Shown here piece by piece: positions 1 to 7,465 of a stretch of DNA of 64,000 bases. The translations under genes and the position numbers were made by a program. Numbering within the stretch: the stretch's first letter is position 1; the number at the start of each line of letters is the position of its first letter. The notes under the pieces were generated by a model, which saw only the letters and a program-made list of their open reading frames with translations, ran no database searches and was not told the origin of the DNA. Source of the DNA: Streptomyces sp. AM 4-1-1 (GTDB lineage Bacteria > Actinomycetota > Actinomycetes > Streptomycetales > Streptomycetaceae); contig NZ_CP119145.1 of NCBI RefSeq assembly GCF_029167625.1, positions 1,922,001 to 1,986,000 on the forward strand. The letters run 5' to 3'.

Positions 1-47
1 GCCCGCGCCCGCGCCCGAAAGACATCACCCACGTGCACCCCGCCCGG

Positions 48-1484
48 TCAGAACGGGTCGAACTCGTCGTACTCGCGCTGCGGGTCGTCGCGCTCGCTCT
101 CCCGCTCCCGGCGGCGCTGCGCGGCGGGCCGCGGCGTTTCCAGCCGGTGGTCCTCGCCACGACGGCCCAGCATCTCGGCGCCGGCCATCACGGTCGGCTC
201 CCAGTCGAAGACGACCGCGTTCTCCTCGGGGCCGATGGCCACGCCGTCACCCTCGCGGGCGCCCGCCTTCATCAGGGCCTCCTCGACCCCGAGCCGGTTG
301 AGCCGGTCGGCGAGGTAGCCGACGGCCTCGTCGTTGTTGAAGTCGGTCTGCCGCACCCAGCGTTCGGGCTTCTCGCCGCGCACGCGGTAGAGGCCGTCGT
401 CCTCGCGCGTCACCTTGAAGCCCGCGTCGTTGACGGCCTTCGGACGGATGACGATCCGGGTCGCCTCCTCCTGCGGCTTCGCGGCCCGCGCCTCGGCGAT
501 GATCCCGCCGAGGGCGTACGAGAGCTCGTTCAGCCCCTTGTGGGCGATGGCCGACACCTCGAACACGCGGTAGCCGCGGTCCTCCAGCTCGGGCCGGATC
601 ATGTCGGCGAGGTCCTGGCCGTCCGGGATGTCGATCTTGTTGAGGACGACGACGCGCGGCCGGTCGTCGAGGCCGCCGTACTGCTTCAGCTCCTCCTCGA
701 TCGTGTCGAGGTCGGAGACCGGGTCCCGGTCCGACTCCAGGGTCGCGGTGTCCAGTACGTGCACGAGCACCGAGCAGCGCTCGACGTGCCGCAGGAACTC
801 CAGACCGAGGCCCCGGCCCTGGCTGGCGCCCGGGATCAGCCCGGGGACGTCCGCGATGGTGTAGACGGTCGAGCCGGCGGTGACGACGCCCAGGTTCGGG
901 ACGAGCGTGGTGAACGGGTAGTCCGCGATCTTCGGCTTGGCGGCGGAGAGCACCGAGATCAGCGAGGACTTCCCCGCGCTCGGGTAGCCGACCAGGGCCA
1001 CATCGGCGACGGTCTTGAGCTCCAGGACGATGTCCCGGGACTCCCCCGGCTCGCCGAGCAGCGCGAACCCGGGGGCCTTGCGGCGGGCCGAGGCGAGCGC
1101 GGCGTTGCCGAGACCGCCCCGGCCGCCCTGGCCCGCGACGAAGGTGGTGCCCTCGCCGACCAGGTCGGCGAGCACATTGCCGCGGGTGTCGAGGACGACG
1201 GTGCCGTCCGGCACCGGCAGGACCAGGTCCTGACCGTCCTTGCCCGAGCGGTTGTCCCCCGCGCCGGGCTGGCCGTTGGTGGCCTTCCGGTGCGGGCTGT
1301 GGTGGTAGTCGAGCAGCGTGGTCACGGACTGCTGGACGACGAGGATCACATCGCCGCCGCGTCCGCCGTTGCCCCCGTCGGGGCCCCCCAGCGGCTTGAA
1401 CTTCTCACGGTGGACGGAGGCGCAGCCGTGGCCTCCGTTACCCGCGGCGGCATGCAGCTCGACGCGGTCCACGAAGGTGGTCAT
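48..1484 (-). CDS. obg: Obg GTPase (CgtA/ObgE)
   Basis: Ribosome-associated GTPase that helps 50S assembly and, in Streptomyces, influences the onset of aerial growth. 478 residues, normal for an actinobacterial Obg. The glycine-rich Obg fold fills residues 1-160 (many GGxGG turns). The G domain follows with P-loop GYPSAGKSS at 166-174, DVPG at 212-215 and NKID at 282-285, and a C-terminal OCT domain sits near 370-440. I chose the ATG at 1484 because a GGAGG lies just upstream and the protein then begins with the conserved [11 protein letters not shown]. Last gene of the minus-strand rplU-rpmA-obg operon, separated from rpmA by a strong hairpin that may lower its expression. Confidence 0.97.
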   Translation of the reverse strand: MTTFVDRVELHAAAGNGGHGCASVHREKFKPLGGPDGGNGGRGGDVILVVQQSVTTLLDYHHSPHRKATNGQPGAGDNRSGKDGQDLVLPVPDGTVVLDTRGNVLADLVGEGTTFVAGQGGRGGLGNAALASARRKAPGFALLGEPGESRDIVLELKTVADVALVGYPSAGKSSLISVLSAAKPKIADYPFTTLVPNLGVVTAGSTVYTIADVPGLIPGASQGRGLGLEFLRHVERCSVLVHVLDTATLESDRDPVSDLDTIEEELKQYGGLDDRPRVVVLNKIDIPDGQDLADMIRPELEDRGYRVFEVSAIAHKGLNELSYALGGIIAEARAAKPQEEATRIVIRPKAVNDAGFKVTREDDGLYRVRGEKPERWVRQTDFNNDEAVGYLADRLNRLGVEEALMKAGAREGDGVAIGPEENAVVFDWEPTVMAGAEMLGRRGEDHRLETPRPAAQRRRERESERDDPQREYDEFDPF

Positions 1485-1530
1485 GGTTGGTGCCTCCAGG
1501 TAAAAACGGGGTTGTCTCTGTGGTAACACG

Positions 1531-1583
1531 CCGAGGGCGGACCCGCTTCCCCGTTCGCCGGGAAAGCTGAGATCCGCCCTCGG
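1531..1583 (-). terminator. Hairpin between rpmA and obg
   Basis: A perfect 11-bp stem (1531-1541 with 1573-1583) encloses further complementary sequence (gcttcccc with ggggaagc-like partner). It lies just after the rpmA stop and before the obg ribosome binding site. Read on the minus strand it would act as an intercistronic terminator or attenuator, reducing obg relative to the ribosomal proteins. Confidence 0.65.
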
Positions 1584-1615
1584 AAGGTGCTGTGTCGTTC
1601 TGCGAGCGCCGGAAG

Positions 1616-1873
1616 TCAGACGGCGATCGGAACGATGTTCACGACCTTGCGGCCGCGGTGCGTGCCGAACTCCACCGCACCGGCGGTCAGCGCGAACAGC
1701 GTGTCGTCGCCGCCACGGCCGACGCCCGTGCCCGGGTGGAAGTGGGTGCCGCGCTGGCGGACCAGGATCTCACCGGCGTTGACGGCCTGGCCGCCGAAGC
1801 GCTTGACGCCGAGCCGCTGAGCGTTGGAATCGCGCCCGTTCCGAGTGGACGATGCGCCCTTCTTGTGTGCCAT
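1616..1873 (-). CDS. rpmA: 50S ribosomal protein L27
   Basis: Large-subunit ribosomal protein whose N-terminal tail reaches the peptidyl-transferase centre. The 85-residue protein starts [16 protein letters not shown], the classic L27 signature, and continues with GVKRFGGQ and [10 protein letters not shown]. There is no N-terminal cleavage extension of the Firmicutes type. It lies 14 bp after rplU on the minus strand and upstream of obg, the standard order. Start is the ATG at 1873. Confidence 0.98.
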   Translation of the reverse strand: MAHKKGASSTRNGRDSNAQRLGVKRFGGQAVNAGEILVRQRGTHFHPGTGVGRGGDDTLFALTAGAVEFGTHRGRKVVNIVPIAV

Positions 1874-1887
1874 GTCTCCTCAGTCCC

Positions 1888-2208
1888 TTACTTCGCAGCC
1901 GCGGGGATACCGGTGACCTTGATCGCCGTGTACTGCTGGCGGTGACCCTGGCGACGGCGGTAGCCGGTCTTGTTCTTGTAGCGAAGGATGTCGATCTTCG
2001 CGCCCTTGTGGTGGTCCACGATCTCGGCCTGGACCTTGATGCCGTCCAGGACCCACGGGTCGCTGGTCACGGCGTCGCCGTCGACAACGAGCAGGGTCGA
2101 GAGCTCGACCGTGTCGCCAACCTTGGCAGTGGGAATCTTGTCAACCTCAACGATGTCGCCGACAGCAACCTTGTGCTGGCGACCACCGCTGCGCACGATG
2201 GCGTACAC
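1888..2208 (-). CDS. rplU: 50S ribosomal protein L21
   Basis: Large-subunit ribosomal protein that binds 23S rRNA. 106 residues with the canonical [13 protein letters not shown] start and the C-terminal [15 protein letters not shown] signature. I chose the GTG at 2208, preceded by a purine-rich GAGAGAG, because the reading frame further upstream has no L21 similarity. First gene of the rplU-rpmA-obg operon. In many Streptomyces rne lies close upstream; here a 13-kb polysaccharide block intervenes. Confidence 0.97.
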   Translation of the reverse strand: MYAIVRSGGRQHKVAVGDIVEVDKIPTAKVGDTVELSTLLVVDGDAVTSDPWVLDGIKVQAEIVDHHKGAKIDILRYKNKTGYRRRQGHRQQYTAIKVTGIPAAAK

Positions 2209-2589
2209 GCGGGTCTCTCTCTCGCTCGGAACGGAACCCCTGAAGCCAGCCACTCGCACGGGCCGGGGCCCGTGACGATCCGGAAGGACGAGCGGCCTCT
2301 CCCGACGGACGGACGGTCGGAACGGAAGAGAACGGACGCGATGCGCCGCTCCGGTCCGGACCACCGGGAATCCGTCAGGAGGGATGTGCTCAGGGGTAGG
2401 CGCGCATGGAAACACGCCGAGGGACAAGGCTACGGGGCGGCAGGTGAGGGGTCAAACCGGGTCGCCTCCCCGACCGGACGCGGCCGAGCCGCCCCGGCGG
2501 GCCGGGACCGTGCCGCGTCCGGCCCTCCCCGGGCGGTTTCGTATGCTCCCCCGGAGAACCGGACAACCGGCCACGCGAGAGGCAGCAGA
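2209..2589. other. Divergent intergenic region, rplU / acetyltransferase
   Basis: This 381-bp gap separates the divergent rplU operon (left) and the sugar N-acetyltransferase gene (right), so it must hold promoters for both. I see no convincing gene on either strand and no clear attenuator; the sequence is GC-rich throughout with short purine-rich stretches. An L21 autoregulatory leader could lie near 2209-2420, but I cannot draw a specific structure. Confidence 0.4.
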
Positions 2590-3192
2590 GTGAACTACAG
2601 GGTCCAGCCCACCGCCCAGGTCGACGAGAGCGCCGAGATCGGCGACGGCAGCAGCGTCTGGGAGCTCGCGCAGATCCGCGAGGGCGCACGGCTCGGGACG
2701 GGCTGCGTGATCGGCCGCGGCGCGTACGTCGGCACCGGTGTGCGGATCGGCGACAACGTCAAGCTGCAGAACTACGCCCTCGTGTACGAGCCCGCCGAAC
2801 TCGGCGACGGTGTGTTCGTCGGCCCCGCGGTGGTCCTCACCAACGACCACAACCCCCGCTCGGTCGACCCCCAGGGCAAGCAGAAGCGCGGCGGCGACTG
2901 GGAGGCGGTCGGGGTGAAGGTCGCCGAGGGCGCCTCCCTCGGCGCGCGCTGCGTCTGTGTGGCGCCGGTACGGATCGGGCGCTGGGCCATGGTCGCGGCG
3001 GGCGCCGTGGTCACCAAGGACGTACCGGACTTCGCGCTGGTCGTCGGCGTGCCGGCCCGGCAGATCGGCTGGGTGGGCCACAGCGGTGTCCGGCTGGTCC
3101 AGCGGGACGGCGAGCCCGGCGTGTGGGAGTGCCCGCAATCCGGCGCGGTGTACGAGGAGAAGGACGGGGCACTCGGTGAGCGGGCCGCCTGA
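2590..3192 (+). CDS. UDP-3-amino-uronate N-acetyltransferase, WbpD/WlbB type
   Basis: Left-handed beta-helix acetyltransferase of 200 residues, starting at GTG 2590. Hexapeptide-repeat segments (for example DESAEIGDGSSVWELAQI, GVRIGDNVKLQNYALVYEPA, EGASLGARCVCVAPVRIG) dominate residues 8-150. The central LTNDHNPRS segment matches the WbpD/WlbB subfamily, which transfers acetyl from acetyl-CoA to the 3-amino group of UDP-GlcNAc(3NH2)A. Function follows from family and from the aminotransferase, oxidoreductase, dehydrogenase and epimerase genes within 12 kb, which supply every other step of the same pathway. It stands apart from the main operon, on the opposite strand. Another sugar N- or O-acetyltransferase specificity remains possible. 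Confidence 0.82.
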   Translation: MNYRVQPTAQVDESAEIGDGSSVWELAQIREGARLGTGCVIGRGAYVGTGVRIGDNVKLQNYALVYEPAELGDGVFVGPAVVLTNDHNPRSVDPQGKQKRGGDWEAVGVKVAEGASLGARCVCVAPVRIGRWAMVAAGAVVTKDVPDFALVVGVPARQIGWVGHSGVRLVQRDGEPGVWECPQSGAVYEEKDGALGERAA

Positions 3193-3289
3193 CAGCGCTC
3201 CGATCCGGCCACGAGGTCGAGGACCGGTCCGGCGTACGTCAGGATGTGCGGGTACTTCCCTCCCCCACCGCTCTCCGAAGTGACGTGTG

Positions 3290-4420
3290 ATGCCACAAAG
3301 CGATGTTCAGGCTCCCGAAGACAAGCCGGCGGAGGCCCTTGCCCGGACGGCTCCACCGGGAGGCACTGAGCGGACCGGCCGGGCTCCCGTACGGCTCTAC
3401 GCGCTGGACGGGCTGCGGGTCCTGGCCGCACTCGCCGTGCTGGCCTTCCACTTCACCGGGATCGACAAGGCGACCGGCGTCAACTGGGGCGAGAATCCAC
3501 GGGAGTTGTTCCCGTGGCTCTTTCCCTTCACGCAGTACGGCTCCTACGGCGTCCAGCTCTTCTTCATCATCAGCGGCTTCGTGATCTGTCTGTCCGCGTG
3601 GGGGCGCACCCCCGGGCAGTTCGTCAGGGCCCGCTTCATGCGGCTCTTCCCGGCCTACTGGTTCTCCGTGGTCCTCGCCGTCCTGGTCTACCGGCTGCTC
3701 CCCGACGGCGTCCGGGACGCCCCCAGCTTCAGCGTCGCCCTGACGAACCTCACGATGTTCCAGGTGCCGCTCAAGGCACCGAACGTGGTGGGCGCCTACT
3801 GGACGCTCTGGCTGGAACTCTGCTTCTACCTGGTCTTCCTCGTCGTCCTGATGAAGGAGATCAGCTTCCAGCGGGTGTACGTCTTCTGCTGGTCCTGGCT
3901 GATCCTGTCCGCGCTGGCCCAGCAGGACACCGGCCTGCCGTTGCTGGGCACCATCGCTCCGGCGCTGAACACCGCCCTGTTCGTGGCCGGGATCGCGATG
4001 TACCTGATGTACCGCTTCGGACCGGACCTCAAGCTGTGGCTGCTGCTGGGCGCCAGCTGGCTGGTCATGCAGAGCGATCTGGTGGAGCACGGCGACCGGC
4101 TGCGGGACGAGGAGGGCTTCCACCGCAGCCCGTACATCGCCCTGGCCCTGGTCACGGTCTTCTATCTGCTGGTGCTCGCCGTCGCGCTGCACAAGCTCGA
4201 CCGGGTCCGCTGGCGCGTGCTGTCGAGCGCGGGCGCACTGGTCTACCCGCTGTATCTGGTCCACGAGGAGCTGGGCTGGGCCCTGATCCGAGAACTGTAC
4301 GGTCCGCTGGGCCCGTGGCCCACGCTGGCGGTCACCGTGGCCGTGCTCGTCCTCCTCTCCTGGCTGGTGCACCGCTTCGTCGAGCGGCCGTCGGTCCGCT
4401 GGCTGCGCACCAAGCTGTAG
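3290..4420 (+). CDS. Acyltransferase 3 family membrane protein (glycan O-acyltransferase)
   Basis: Integral membrane O-acyltransferase of about 376 residues. The family signature YALDGLRVLAALAVLAFHF appears near residue 37, followed by SYGVQLFFIISGFVI. Roughly ten hydrophobic helices follow, ending LVHRFVERPSVRWL, the usual basic C-terminus of these proteins. Such enzymes move acyl groups, usually acetyl, across the membrane onto extracellular sugars, so a role in decorating the glycan made by the neighbouring genes is likely. GTG 3287 and ATG 3290 both fit; a weak GAAG lies upstream. It ends at a strong bidirectional terminator shared with the convergent glycosyltransferase. Confidence 0.85.
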   Translation: MPQSDVQAPEDKPAEALARTAPPGGTERTGRAPVRLYALDGLRVLAALAVLAFHFTGIDKATGVNWGENPRELFPWLFPFTQYGSYGVQLFFIISGFVICLSAWGRTPGQFVRARFMRLFPAYWFSVVLAVLVYRLLPDGVRDAPSFSVALTNLTMFQVPLKAPNVVGAYWTLWLELCFYLVFLVVLMKEISFQRVYVFCWSWLILSALAQQDTGLPLLGTIAPALNTALFVAGIAMYLMYRFGPDLKLWLLLGASWLVMQSDLVEHGDRLRDEEGFHRSPYIALALVTVFYLLVLAVALHKLDRVRWRVLSSAGALVYPLYLVHEELGWALIRELYGPLGPWPTLAVTVAVLVLLSWLVHRFVERPSVRWLRTKL

Positions 4421-4438
4421 GCGCGCCCCACCGCAGAG

Positions 4439-4477
4439 CGAGGCCCCGTACCGGAACGTGTCCGGTACGGGGCCTCG
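4439..4477. terminator. Bidirectional terminator
   Basis: Perfect 17-bp inverted repeat (4439-4455 with 4461-4477) around a 5-nt loop. It lies between the convergent acyltransferase (+) and glycosyltransferase (-) genes. Confidence 0.85.
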
Positions 4478-4496
4478 TTCCTCCGCCGTCGGCCGC

Positions 4497-6104
4497 TCAG
4501 GCGCGCTGGGCGGCCTGCGGCTCGGAAGCGGCGGCGGGCAGCCGCGGCCGGTCCGGCAGGAGCCGGCTGTAGATGCCGTCCAGGACCTCGGCCTGGGCCT
4601 CCCAGGTCCACTTCTCCAGCAGACCCGGCTTGTCGTACGCGGCCCGGTAGCGCTCCGGGTCCGCCAGCACGGCCCGTACCGCCCTGACGTAGTCCTCGGT
4701 GTCCTGGGCGCGGAAGACCTCGCCCTGGCCGGTCGAACGGACCATTTCCGCCATCGTGCGGATGTCACTGACCACCTGGGGCAGCCTGGCCTGCGAGTAC
4801 TCGAAGAACTTGTTGCTCAGTGCCAGCTCGTGGTTGGCCAGGTGGTGCAGCGGGCTGACGGCGGCGTCCGCGGGGGCCACGAACTCGGCCACCTGCCAGT
4901 GCGGTACGAACGGCAGGAAGTGCACCCGGTCGCCGACCCCCAGCTCGTCGACGAGCTTCTGGATCGTGGCGGTCGCCGCGTACGGCTTGCCGGGCGGAAC
5001 GGAGACCATGGCGACGTGGACGTCCGGCATCAGGGCCAGGCCCTCGACGATCGTCTCCACACCGCGCACCGGGTTGATGCCGCCGACATAGGCGAGCAGC
5101 GGGGTGTCGGGGCCGACACCGCACAGGGCGCGCAGATCCGGTACGGGTCCGACGCCCGCCACCTCGTCGGGGTCCGGGGAGAGCACCGGGGCGTTCAGCA
5201 CCACCGTGGGCAGCTCGGTCAGCCCGTGGCCGTCCTTCAGCAGCTCGGCCAGCGACGGGGAGACCGTGATCACCGCGTCGGCGAAGACCGCGTGCTCCTT
5301 CTCCCACGCGACGTGGGCGGGCAGCCAGCGGGCGTGCCTCGGGGGCAGTCCGGGGACGTACTCGTGGGCGTCCCAGACGAGCTTCACGGGGCGGCCCGCC
5401 GCGCGGGCGCGGACGGCGGCGCGGGCGCCCACGCCCAGCATCTTGAAGTCGTGCGCGTGGATGAGGTCGGGCTTCAGGTCGTCGATGTGCTTGGCGAACG
5501 CCAGCTCGAAGTCCCACAGATTGGGCATCAGGCGGCGCCAGGAGCGCTCTCCCATGAACGTCTGCCACATCGCGGTGGTCGCGCGGTCCAGCGGGGCGTC
5601 CATCATGGACCGCCGCTTGTGCAGGAGGCGCGTCTCGCGGGCGCGCAGCCTGACCCAGGTGCTGAAGACCTTCGCGCTGAGCCGGGGCACCAGGAGCCGG
5701 CCCTTGGAGCCGCCGGCGCTGCGTCCGGGGTATCCGGCCTTCGCCGCCTTCGCCGCCGCCTGCCGGAAGCTCAGGTCCGAGCGCCACGCCTTGGCCGTCT
5801 GCACCCGGTAGCGCGCCACCTGGGGCGACCGGTAGGCCAGCGGGCGGCGCGGGAACGGGCGGCGCAGCTCGTGTCTGCGGGGGTTCAGCGGGCCCGGCTT
5901 GGGGACCAGCCGGACCTCGGCGGCGCCCAGCTTCCAGGAGTGCGGCTCGCGGTCGGGCGAGACCCCGAAGAGCACGACGTCCCAGCCGGCGTCCGCCGCG
6001 GACCTGGCCGCCTTCTGCACCCGGGAGTCCCCTCTGACCCCGTTGTCGACGAGCATGACGACCCGTCCCCGGGATTCCTGCCGCGTGGTGCTGTCCGGCT
6101 CCAT
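4497..6104 (-). CDS. GT4-type glycosyltransferase
   Basis: Cytoplasmic GT-B glycosyltransferase of 535 residues. The N-terminal Rossmann half begins RVVMLVDNGVRGDSRVQK. The C-terminal half carries the nucleotide-sugar segment TPLLAYVGGINPVRGVE and the acidic family motif in NKFFEYSQARLPQVVSD. The opening residues closely resemble those of the tandem glycosyltransferase at 7466-10069 (NGxxGDSRVQK), so the two are probably paralogues. Start is ATG 6104 with AGGAAAGG upstream. It is divergent from the 2-epimerase gene. Likely a sugar-adding step in assembly of the block's polysaccharide; donor and acceptor cannot be read from sequence. Confidence 0.87.
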   Translation of the reverse strand: MEPDSTTRQESRGRVVMLVDNGVRGDSRVQKAARSAADAGWDVVLFGVSPDREPHSWKLGAAEVRLVPKPGPLNPRRHELRRPFPRRPLAYRSPQVARYRVQTAKAWRSDLSFRQAAAKAAKAGYPGRSAGGSKGRLLVPRLSAKVFSTWVRLRARETRLLHKRRSMMDAPLDRATTAMWQTFMGERSWRRLMPNLWDFELAFAKHIDDLKPDLIHAHDFKMLGVGARAAVRARAAGRPVKLVWDAHEYVPGLPPRHARWLPAHVAWEKEHAVFADAVITVSPSLAELLKDGHGLTELPTVVLNAPVLSPDPDEVAGVGPVPDLRALCGVGPDTPLLAYVGGINPVRGVETIVEGLALMPDVHVAMVSVPPGKPYAATATIQKLVDELGVGDRVHFLPFVPHWQVAEFVAPADAAVSPLHHLANHELALSNKFFEYSQARLPQVVSDIRTMAEMVRSTGQGEVFRAQDTEDYVRAVRAVLADPERYRAAYDKPGLLEKWTWEAQAEVLDGIYSRLLPDRPRLPAAASEPQAAQRA

Positions 6105-6277
6105 GTACGCGCCTTTCCTGATCGCCGCCGTCCCGGCCTTCTTCCTGCCGCGGACTTACCGCAGCCAGCGAGCATACCGGCCGTGCGGGACCCTGCGGTG
6201 CCCGTCCCCCACGGGGCTCCACGTACCATCGGGGACGGCCCGTTACGGGTCCGACAGCCCTCAAGGAGAAGAGCAAC

Positions 6278-7369
6278 GTGAAGGTCCTCAGCGTCGTCGG
6301 GGCACGGCCCCAGCTCGTGAAGCTCGCGCCCATCGCCGCGGCCTTCGCGGGCACGCCCCACCAGCATGTCATCGTGCACACCGGCCAGCACTACGACGCC
6401 GACCTCTCCGACGTCTTCTTCGACGGGCTCGGCATCCCGGCCCCCGACGTGCACCTCGGTGTCGGTTCGGGCAGCCACGGCGTGCAGACCGGCGCGGTCC
6501 TCGCCGCCATGGACCGGGTGCTGGAGACCGAGCGGCCCGACTGGGTGCTGGTCTACGGGGACACCAACTCGACGGTCGCGGGCGCGCTGTCCGCCGTGAA
6601 GATGCACCTGCCCGTGGCCCACCTGGAGGCGGGACTGCGGTCCTTCAACCGGCGGATGCCCGAGGAGCACAACCGGGTCCTCACCGACCACTGCGCCGAT
6701 CTGCTGCTCGCCCCCACCGAGGAGGCCATGCGCCACCTCGCCGCCGAGGGGCTGGCCGAGCGCTCCCGGCTGGCCGGTGACGTGATGGTCGACATCTGCC
6801 TGCGCATCCGGGACGCGGTCGCCGCCGGGCAGCACCCCGCGCCCGCGCTGCCCGAGGGCATCGACCCGGCCGCCCCCTTCCTGCTGGCCACCCTGCACCG
6901 GCCCGACAACACCGACGACCCGAAGCGGCTGTCCGCGATCCTGGCGTCGCTCGCCGCGCTGCCGGTCCCGGTGGCGCTGCTCGCCCACCCGCGACTGGTC
7001 GCCCGCGCCGAGGAGCACGGCATCAAGCTGGCGCAAGGCTCCCTGCACGTCGGCCGGCCGCTGCCGTACGCCGGTCTGATCGGCGCGGTCATGGCGTCGT
7101 CCGGGGTGGTCACCGACTCGGGCGGGCTCCAGAAGGAAACCTTCCTGCTGGGCCGGGCGTGCACCACGATCCGCCCGGAGACCGAGTGGGTGGAGACCCT
7201 GGAGGGCGGCTGGAACGTCCTCGTACCGGACCCGCAGGACATGTCGGCGGCCGAGTGGGCCGCGGTGGCGTCCCGGCCCGCCCCGGACGCGCCCCGCGGC
7301 ACCCCGTACGGCGAGGGCACCGCGGCCGTCCGGGTCGTCGAGCTGCTGGAGGAGGCGCTGCGCGGCTGA
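6278..7369 (+). CDS. Non-hydrolysing UDP-HexNAc 2-epimerase, WbpI-like
   Basis: Inverts C2 of a UDP-N-acetylhexosamine. 363 residues, GT-B fold, with the N-terminal signature VGARPQLVK, then HTGQHYD and YGDTNSTVAG, EAGLRSFNRRMPEE and the C-terminal DSGGLQKE. The GARPQ form is the one I associate with WbpI/WlbD-type epimerases acting on UDP-GlcNAc3NAcA, whereas WecB/MnaA enzymes usually read GTRPE, as in the second epimerase of this window (37640). That supports assignment to the last step of UDP-ManNAc3NAcA synthesis. Start is GTG 6278, with AAGGAG 9 nt upstream. A 15-bp terminator hairpin follows. Confidence 0.85.
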   Translation: MKVLSVVGARPQLVKLAPIAAAFAGTPHQHVIVHTGQHYDADLSDVFFDGLGIPAPDVHLGVGSGSHGVQTGAVLAAMDRVLETERPDWVLVYGDTNSTVAGALSAVKMHLPVAHLEAGLRSFNRRMPEEHNRVLTDHCADLLLAPTEEAMRHLAAEGLAERSRLAGDVMVDICLRIRDAVAAGQHPAPALPEGIDPAAPFLLATLHRPDNTDDPKRLSAILASLAALPVPVALLAHPRLVARAEEHGIKLAQGSLHVGRPLPYAGLIGAVMASSGVVTDSGGLQKETFLLGRACTTIRPETEWVETLEGGWNVLVPDPQDMSAAEWAAVASRPAPDAPRGTPYGEGTAAVRVVELLEEALRG

Positions 7370-7387
7370 CCCCGCGCCGCCGGTACG

Positions 7388-7424
7388 CGAAGAGGCTCCC
7401 CCGCCGGGCGGGGGAGCCTCTTCG
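7388..7424. terminator. Bidirectional terminator
   Basis: Perfect 15-bp stem (7388-7402 with 7410-7424) and a 7-nt loop. It serves the convergent epimerase (+) and tandem glycosyltransferase (-) genes. Confidence 0.85.
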
Positions 7425-7465
7425 CACGTCCGGTCCGGTGCGTCCCGGCTACGGCGTGCCGCGTG

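Noticed and set aside
33..1526. Long open frame on the plus strand across obg
   Set aside because: It is the antisense of obg; composition (Arg/Val/Gly-rich) and absence of motifs show it is a GC-bias shadow.
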